The position numbers and the translations under genes were made by a program. The notes under the pieces are model-generated. The model had not been told where the DNA came from. It saw only the letters and a list, made by a program, of their open reading frames with translations, and searched no databases. DNA of 32,724 nucleotides from an uncultured Mediterranea sp. (lineage in GTDB: Bacteria; Bacteroidota; Bacteroidia; Bacteroidales; Bacteroidaceae), in the NCBI GenBank assembly GCA_945836915.1, contig CAMAMO010000004.1, positions 1-32,724 of the forward strand. Direction: 5' to 3'. The first letter of the stretch is position 1. Each line of letters begins with the position of its first letter. Positions 27,244-32,724 of this stretch are shown piece by piece.

Positions 27244-27274
27244 TTTTTGGAAATTTGTGTTGTTGTTCCAAAAA
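27244..27274. repeat. Inverted repeat (operator candidate) upstream of the plus-strand kinase gene
   Basis: TTTTTGGAA (27244-27252) - 13 nt - TTCCAAAAA (27266-27274), perfect 9-bp arms, just upstream of the -7 box. Confidence 0.6.
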
Positions 27275-27281
27275 TAGGTGA

Positions 27282-27289
27282 TATATTTG
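27282..27289 (+). promoter_or_regulatory. -7 box for the divergent BadF kinase gene
   Basis: TATATTTG (TAnnTTTG) 24 bp before the ATG at 27314; possible TTG at 27263-27265. Confidence 0.65.
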
Positions 27290-27313
27290 TATGAAATTTG
27301 AAAATTCAAGGCT

Positions 27314-28162
27314 ATGAAGTTGATTGCTGAAAGTGGTTCTACCCGTACGGAATGGGCGCTGGTCGAAGATCAGCAGCTGATTCAGCACGCCTTTACGGAG
27401 GGTTTGAATCCCTACTTCCAGTCTCGTAGAGAGATTAGCAGAAGTGTGCGTTTAGGTTTGCCCGAGGTTTTCTTTAAAAAGAAGTTGGAGCAGGTGTACT
27501 ATTATGGTGCAGGATGTAACTCTTTGGAGAAACGAAATGTGTTAGGAGCTTCCTTGGTTGCGCAGTTTAAGACTCCCATCCAAGTAGAGAGTGATTTGCT
27601 CGCTGCGGCGAGGGGGTTGTTTAAGACAGACGCAGGTATAGCCTGCATCTTGGGAACTGGTTCCAATTCCTGCTTTTACAATGGACGGTTTATTGTAAAG
27701 AATGTGCGTTCTGGCGGCTATATTCTCGGCGATGAGGGAAGCGGTGCGGCTATTGGCGCTCGCTTTTTAAGTGATGTGTTAAAAGGCCTTTCGCCGGCTG
27801 CGGTTACGACGGCTTTCTTTGATAAGTTTCGCACCACGCCTAACGACATTATGGAGTCAGTTTATAACCGTCCTTTCCCCAATCGCTATTTGGCATCCGT
27901 GGCCTATTTCCTGTCTGATTACATCGATCAAGACTATGTGTATGAATTAGTGACGATTAATTTCCAGGATTTCTTTAGCCGTAACATCCGTCAGTACGAT
28001 TACCGCAGTTTCCCCACGCGATTTGTGGGCTCATTGGCCTACTGCTATGCCAACCTGCTACGCGAGGTAGCCGAGGATTTTGGTGTTAAGGTGGATTTAA
28101 TTGAAGAGACCTCCATGCGCGGATTGATTGATTACCATTCGCTCTCTATTGAAGAACCTTGA
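27314..28162 (+). CDS. Second BadF/BadG-type sugar kinase paralogue with variant phosphate-1 motif
   Basis: AESGSTRTEW, ACILGTGSNSCFYNG, YILGDEGSGAA, PFPNRYLAS; clearly paralogous to the 8015-8851 protein. Only confident plus-strand CDS in the window. Confidence 0.9.
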   Translation: MKLIAESGSTRTEWALVEDQQLIQHAFTEGLNPYFQSRREISRSVRLGLPEVFFKKKLEQVYYYGAGCNSLEKRNVLGASLVAQFKTPIQVESDLLAAARGLFKTDAGIACILGTGSNSCFYNGRFIVKNVRSGGYILGDEGSGAAIGARFLSDVLKGLSPAAVTTAFFDKFRTTPNDIMESVYNRPFPNRYLASVAYFLSDYIDQDYVYELVTINFQDFFSRNIRQYDYRSFPTRFVGSLAYCYANLLREVAEDFGVKVDLIEETSMRGLIDYHSLSIEEP

Positions 28163-28211
28163 GTGTGGTTTTGTTAATCGAGCGCTTAAAGAGCAAAAGG
28201 CGTAAAGCAAT

Positions 28212-28256
28212 AAAAGAGGCCTAAACGTTAGTTGTTAGCGTTTAGGCCTCTTTTTT
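28212..28256. terminator. Bidirectional rho-independent terminator between convergent genes
   Basis: AAAAGAGGCCTAAACG (28212-28227) / CGTTTAGGCCTCTTTT (28239-28254), perfect 16-bp arms with A/T tracts on both sides. Confidence 0.93.
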
Positions 28257-28292
28257 ATGGGGTGCAAATATTTCCCCTATGGGCGAAACAAA

Positions 28293-29204
28293 TCAGAACA
28301 GCTTGTCGGGGTATTCGCCAGCGTCAATCAGGGCTTGAATCTTATCTACTACACTTTGGCGATCTTCGGGATAGGTTACGCCGAACCACTTGCTGGTGGT
28401 ATCGAGCACCTTTACCGTAGCGGTACCCTCTTTGATTAGTTTATCCACCATCAAGGGGATGAAGAACTCGCTCTTCAGGTTCTCCATGTTCTTGGAATCG
28501 CTCAGGAAATCTACAAAGTAGCTCTTGCTATAACCGAAGTAGTCGGGCGTAAAGCCCCAGAAGTTCATGCTAACGGGGGTGTTTTCGGGGGTAGCAGTCC
28601 ATTCGCCGTTGTCATCGATGTACTTCACCTCACCCTCGCGACGCTCTATTTTGGTGCGTTCTACCACGCTGGTCAGTAACTGGTTCTCGTCCGTACCGCA
28701 GAGTCCACGAGATACCGTACCGCTTTCGCTCAGTGTGTTGCCAATTCGGAAGCCTACCATGGCATAGGTGTTCTTTGAGCCTTCGGGCAGGTTGCTCAGG
28801 AACTCGCCCATCACGCGGTAGCTGTCGCGACCGTAGAAGTCATCGCAGTTAATTACAGCAAAGGGTTCGTTAATCACATCCTCACCCATCATCACGGCGT
28901 GGTTCGTACCCCAAGGTTTTTGGCGGCCTTCGGGGCAGATAAAGCCTTCGGGCAGTTTGTCAATAGACTGGAAGACCAGTTCGCAAGGGATGTGACCCTC
29001 ATATTTCGAGATAATCTTCTCACGGAAATCCTGTTCAAAATCCTTGCGGATTACGAAGACCAGTTTGCCGAATCCGGCCTTGATGGCATCGTAGATGGAG
29101 TAATCCATGATGGTTTCACCATGAGGTCCCAGACCGTCAAGCTGTTTCAGACCTCCGTAACGGCTGCCCATACCGGCAGCAAGTAAAAATAATGTTGGTT
29201 TCAT
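28293..29204 (-). CDS. Sugar-phosphate nucleotidyltransferase-like protein (NTP_transferase fold)
   Basis: N-terminal LLAAGMGSRYGGLKQLDGLGPHGETIMDYSIYDAI, FAVINCDDFYG. Confidence 0.85.
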   Translation of the reverse strand: MKPTLFLLAAGMGSRYGGLKQLDGLGPHGETIMDYSIYDAIKAGFGKLVFVIRKDFEQDFREKIISKYEGHIPCELVFQSIDKLPEGFICPEGRQKPWGTNHAVMMGEDVINEPFAVINCDDFYGRDSYRVMGEFLSNLPEGSKNTYAMVGFRIGNTLSESGTVSRGLCGTDENQLLTSVVERTKIERREGEVKYIDDNGEWTATPENTPVSMNFWGFTPDYFGYSKSYFVDFLSDSKNMENLKSEFFIPLMVDKLIKEGTATVKVLDTTSKWFGVTYPEDRQSVVDKIQALIDAGEYPDKLF

Positions 29205-29251
29205 AAAAAATAAATTTTTTTTAGTTAAGAGTATATTGGTAAAAAAGGTTT

Positions 29252-29956
29252 CTATTCAGAAGTATGTGTTAGGTTCATCAGATATACCGCCACCAAGGCT
29301 GCTGTCTCGGTACGTAAGCGGGAGCGGCCCAGTGTAACGGGAACAAAGCCCTGCTTCACCGCTTCGGCTACCTCTTCAGGGCTGAAATCCCCTTCAGGCC
29401 CAATCAGCACCAGATTGTCCTCATCTCCTCTGATTGCCGTTCGTAGCGGTACCTTCTCTCCCTCGTGGCAGTGGGCAATGAACTTTTGTCCCTTAAAGGG
29501 CCTCTTCACAAAGCTCATAAAATCGGTCATCTCATTGAGCTGCGGCAAACGCGCCTTGAGCGACTGTTTCATGGCCGACACCAGAATCTTTTCGATGCGC
29601 TCCCCCTTAATAACCCGCCGTTCGCTCCATTGGCAGTTCAAGAAGCTTAGCTCATCCAGTCCTATCTCTGTCGCCTTCTCCGCCAACCACTCCGTACGAT
29701 CCATATTCTTGGTTGGACCCATTGCCAGATGGAGATGTCCCTGCCAGAGGGGCGGTTGCTCCTGGCGTCTGATGACCTCTACTAAGCAGCGCTTGCGGTT
29801 ACACTCCGTGATGCGAGCTTGGAAGAAGGCTCCCTTACCGTCGGTCAGGCACACCTCATCGCCCGTTTGCAGACGTAGTACGCGCATGGCATGAGCTGCT
29901 TCCTCTTCGGGGAGTTCATTTGAAAGGGCAATATTGGGTGTATAAAAGAGGTGCAT
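29252..29956 (-). CDS. rsmE: 16S rRNA (uracil1498-N3)-methyltransferase
   Basis: EEAAHAMRVLRLQTGDEV, MGPTKNMDRTEWLAEKATEIGLDEL, VLIGPEGDFSPEEV, LGRSRLRTETAALVAV. Confidence 0.94.
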   Translation of the reverse strand: MHLFYTPNIALSNELPEEEAAHAMRVLRLQTGDEVCLTDGKGAFFQARITECNRKRCLVEVIRRQEQPPLWQGHLHLAMGPTKNMDRTEWLAEKATEIGLDELSFLNCQWSERRVIKGERIEKILVSAMKQSLKARLPQLNEMTDFMSFVKRPFKGQKFIAHCHEGEKVPLRTAIRGDEDNLVLIGPEGDFSPEEVAEAVKQGFVPVTLGRSRLRTETAALVAVYLMNLTHTSE

Positions 29957-29976
29957 GTGGTTGAGGTATTGAGGGG

Positions 29977-31260
29977 TTAAACTTCGCGTAGGGCCCCCCG
30001 TTCTTCAGGATGCGTATGCTTATATTTAAATAGAAGGGCGAAGAGGATAGCTACCACCAGTGCGTAGGCGGCAAAAATAAACCAGCAGGTTTGCCATTCT
30101 GCCACCTGGGCGGACCCCTCAGAGACCACGAACTGGTTCACTACCGCCTGTGCACTAAGCGTACCGATGGTAGCACCGAAGCCGTTGGTTACCAGAACAA
30201 AGAGGCCCTGAGCGCTTGAGCGAATCTCCTTATCCACCTCTTTATCCACGAAGAGCGAGCCTGAGACGTTGAAGAAGTCGAACGCTACGCCATAGACAAT
30301 CATGCTGGCGATAAACATCCAGACGCCGCCCCCGGGGTTACCCGTACCAAAGAGTCCGAAACGCAGCACCCAAGCCAGCATGGCCATCAGCATGACCTGC
30401 TTGATGCCAAACCGCTTCAGGAAGAAAGGGATGAGCAGAATACAGAGCGTCTCTGAGATCTGCGACAAAGAGATGAGTATATTGGCATGCTGCACCCCGA
30501 AGGTATCGGCAAACTCTGGTATCTGTCCGAAACTCATGATAAAGGGGTTGGCAAAGCCGTTGGTAATCTGTAGAGAAACGCCCAGCAGCATGGAGAAGAT
30601 AAAGAAGAGTGCCATCTTCTTCTGCTTGAAGAGCGAGAAGGCCTTGAGGCCCAGCGCTTCGGCTATACTCTTGCTTGCTCCCTTGTTGATTGGGCAAGCA
30701 GGCAACGTCAAAGCGTAGCCGCTGAAGATGAGGCCGATGATGCCAGACGCCAGGAACTGGTTATGGTTGGTTTGCCACCCCATCAAATCGACCAGCCACA
30801 TGGAGCAGATAAAACCGATGGTGCCGAAGATGCGGATGGGTGGAAACGCTTTGATGGTGTCCAGGCCCTCACGCTCCAAGGCGTTGTAGGCTACCGAGTT
30901 ACTCAGCGCCAGGGTGGGCATGTAGAAAGCGATAGCAAACGAGTAGAGCGGGAAGAGGGTGCCAAACTGCGTTTCGCTACCATGCGTCATGCCGTAGAAG
31001 CCTGCGCACAGCCAAAATAGGGCTGATATGAAGTGGCAGAGAGAGAGCATCTTCTGAGCTGGGATCCAGCGGTCTGCAGCGATGCCTATCAAGGCTGGCA
31101 TAAAGAGGGAGACTATGCCCTGCATGGCATAAAAGAGGCCAATCTGCGAGGCCATACCCAGAGTGACTAAATAACTTCCCATCGAGGTGAGGTAGGCACC
31201 CCACACTGCAAACTGCAGGAAGTTCATCACAATCAAACGCGTCTTCAAGTTCATGGTCAA
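29977..31260 (-). CDS. MFS transporter, nucleoside:H+ symporter (NupG/XapB)-like
   Basis: MNLKTRLIVMNFLQFAVWGAYLTSMGSYL..., PPIRIFGTIGFICSMWLVD, VYGVAFDFFNVSGSLFVDKEVDKEIRSSAQGLFVLVTNGFG. Confidence 0.88.
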   Translation of the reverse strand: MTMNLKTRLIVMNFLQFAVWGAYLTSMGSYLVTLGMASQIGLFYAMQGIVSLFMPALIGIAADRWIPAQKMLSLCHFISALFWLCAGFYGMTHGSETQFGTLFPLYSFAIAFYMPTLALSNSVAYNALEREGLDTIKAFPPIRIFGTIGFICSMWLVDLMGWQTNHNQFLASGIIGLIFSGYALTLPACPINKGASKSIAEALGLKAFSLFKQKKMALFFIFSMLLGVSLQITNGFANPFIMSFGQIPEFADTFGVQHANILISLSQISETLCILLIPFFLKRFGIKQVMLMAMLAWVLRFGLFGTGNPGGGVWMFIASMIVYGVAFDFFNVSGSLFVDKEVDKEIRSSAQGLFVLVTNGFGATIGTLSAQAVVNQFVVSEGSAQVAEWQTCWFIFAAYALVVAILFALLFKYKHTHPEERGALREV

Positions 31261-31284
31261 TATTTGCTTTTTTTTCTTAGGCTA

Positions 31285-31315
31285 CAAAGGTAGTGCAATT
31301 TGAAGGTAAAAACAA
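31285..31315 (-). promoter_or_regulatory. Promoter for the MFS-rsmE-nucleotidyltransferase operon
   Basis: CAAAGGTA (reverse complement TACCTTTG) at 31285-31292, 20-bp spacer, CAA (TTG) at 31313-31315. Confidence 0.65.
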
Positions 31316-31351
31316 TAAAAGTCGTTGATTTTTTTTCTTCACAGGGGGATA

Positions 31352-31382
31352 TAAAAAAGAAGGGTATCTATCCCAGACACCC
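31352..31382 (-). terminator. Hairpin terminator, probably for the rlmI-like gene
   Basis: GGGTATCT-ATCCC-AGACACCC on plus; on the minus strand the hairpin is followed by TTCTTTTTTAT. Confidence 0.65.
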
Positions 31383-31439
31383 AATCTTTATTAACCTTAA
31401 ATCTAATACCATGAAAAACACGGTGCAAAAGTATAGGTT

Positions 31440-31457
31440 TTATGTTATATAACATAA
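31440..31457. repeat. 18-bp perfect palindrome
   Basis: TTATGTTATATAACATAA equals its own reverse complement; intergenic. Confidence 0.8.
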
Positions 31458-31496
31458 TATTTGGCCGTAAAAATGCAGTAAATTAACATATATTTA

Positions 31497-32678
31497 CTAT
31501 TCAACGTATAAAACCAGCCCTTTGAGGTATTCCCCTTCCGGGTGATAGATATTCACAGGGTGGTCGGCCGGTTGGGTCAGTTGGTGCAGTATGCGTACGC
31601 TGCGTCCCGTCATGGCCGCTGCGGTGAAGACCGCTGTTCGGAAATTCTCCTTGCTCACTGCCTGCGAGCAGCTGAAGGTAAACAGAATGCCGCCGGGCTT
31701 AATCTTTTCAAAGGCTTTGACATTGAGTTTACGATAACCCTGCAGGGCGTTTCGCAAGGCGTCGCGGTGCTTGGCGAAGGCGGGAGGGTCCAGAATAATC
31801 AGGTCGTACTGGTCTCCCATCCGGTCCAAGTACTTGAAGGCATCCTCTGCATAGGCGGCATGGCGCTCATCATCATGGAAGTTGAGGGCGATGTTTTTGT
31901 TGGTCAGGTCGATGGCCTTGGCCGAGCTATCTACCGAGTGGACCAGTTTGGCGCCGCCTCGCATGGCATAGACAGAGAAGCCACCGGTGTAGCAGAACAT
32001 GTTGAGCACCGATCGCCCCTTGGCGTAGCGCTCCAACAGGGCGCGGTTCTCTCGTTGGTCCACGAAGAAGCCGGTCTTCTGCCCCTTCAGCCAGTCGATG
32101 TGGAAGTTCAAGCCATACTCCGTGGCCACATTATCCGCACTGCCCCCTTGCAGGAAACCATTCTCTGGGTAGAGGTCGGCCTTGAAGGGGAGGGTAGTTT
32201 CCGACTTGTAGTAGATGTTATCAATCGCTCCGGCCATCACCTCGTTCAGCGCGGCGGCAATCTCCATGCGCACCAGGTGCATACCGGCTGAATGGGCTTG
32301 CATCACCGCCGTCCGTCCATAAATGTCAATGACCAGTCCTGGTAGGTTGTCTCCCTCACCATGCACCAGGCGGTAGGTGTTGTTATCCACTCGTCCAGCG
32401 ATGCCAATCTGCTGTCGCATGGCGTAGGCCGTAGCCAGTCGGCGGTGCCAGAAAGCCCCGTCGATAGACTCCTCTTCACTGAATGAGAGCACTCTTACCG
32501 CAATGCTACCAATCTGCCAGTGGCCTTTAGCGATGAACTCCCCCTGTTGGGTCAGTACCTCTACCACCTCGCCCTCTTCCGGCTCACCCTCGATGCGGGC
32601 AATAGCGCCCGAAAAAACCCAGGGATGAAACCGCTTGAGCGACTCTTCTTTTCCACGTTTCAGTATAATCTTATACAT
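31497..32678 (-). CDS. rlmI: Class I SAM-dependent 23S rRNA (cytosine)-methyltransferase, RlmI-like (PUA + methyltransferase)
   Basis: LKRGKEESLKRFHPWVFSGAI (PUA), KTGFFVDQRENRALLERYAKGRSVLNMFCYTGGFSVYA, LIILDPPAFAK, FTFSCSQAV. Confidence 0.92.
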   Translation of the reverse strand: MYKIILKRGKEESLKRFHPWVFSGAIARIEGEPEEGEVVEVLTQQGEFIAKGHWQIGSIAVRVLSFSEEESIDGAFWHRRLATAYAMRQQIGIAGRVDNNTYRLVHGEGDNLPGLVIDIYGRTAVMQAHSAGMHLVRMEIAAALNEVMAGAIDNIYYKSETTLPFKADLYPENGFLQGGSADNVATEYGLNFHIDWLKGQKTGFFVDQRENRALLERYAKGRSVLNMFCYTGGFSVYAMRGGAKLVHSVDSSAKAIDLTNKNIALNFHDDERHAAYAEDAFKYLDRMGDQYDLIILDPPAFAKHRDALRNALQGYRKLNVKAFEKIKPGGILFTFSCSQAVSKENFRTAVFTAAAMTGRSVRILHQLTQPADHPVNIYHPEGEYLKGLVLYVE

Positions 32679-32724
32679 ATATTATATATATTAGCTCTCT
32701 CTAGGTTTGTTTTTACTCTCCTCC

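Noticed and set aside
27158-27388. Minus-strand 76-aa ORF across the divergent control region
   Set aside because: Overlaps the kinase-2 start and promoter, AT-rich with no recognisable features.
31542-32291. Plus-strand 249-aa ORF
   Set aside because: Antisense to the rlmI-like gene; shadow ORF.
1-32724. CRISPR array, prophage, integron or transposon
   Set aside because: No direct-repeat/spacer pattern and no transposase, integrase or phage genes; a tRNA at the edge alone is not evidence of an island.

Overview
The window is chromosomal DNA from a Bacteroidales-type bacterium, judging by TTTG/TAnnTTTG-type promoters, no CCA encoded on the tRNA, and protein content. It starts in the 3' part of a tRNA with a CAT anticodon. 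Housekeeping genes follow on the minus strand (aldo/keto reductase, gdhA, glyS and an FKBP lipoprotein). The centre is a very compact minus-strand run of 14 genes (about 27066 down to 5231) devoted to peptidoglycan/MurNAc scavenging: NamZ-type exo-muramidase (DUF1343), Na+/solute symporter, Amidase_3 with an inserted golvesin-like domain, phosphoesterase-PQQ propeller fusion, GT2 glycosyltransferase, DUF4922 (GalT/HIT-like), SpoIID/LytB, AmpG-like MFS, a second NamZ, a FAD/Fe-S D-lactate-type oxidase, DUF5009/HGSNAT-like membrane protein (MurT-like), BadF kinase (MurK-like), MurQ etherase, and a beta-lactamase-SGNH esterase fusion. A second, divergent BadF kinase sits across an AT-rich control region with matching Bacteroides -7 boxes and inverted repeats. 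The right flank has a nucleotidyltransferase, rsmE, a nucleoside-symporter-type MFS and an rlmI-like methyltransferase. The murTKQ and NamZ parts resemble systems described in Tannerella forsythia. The least explained part is the apparently cytosolic SpoIID + DUF4922 + GT2 trio in the same operon. No CRISPR, mobile element or phage feature was seen.
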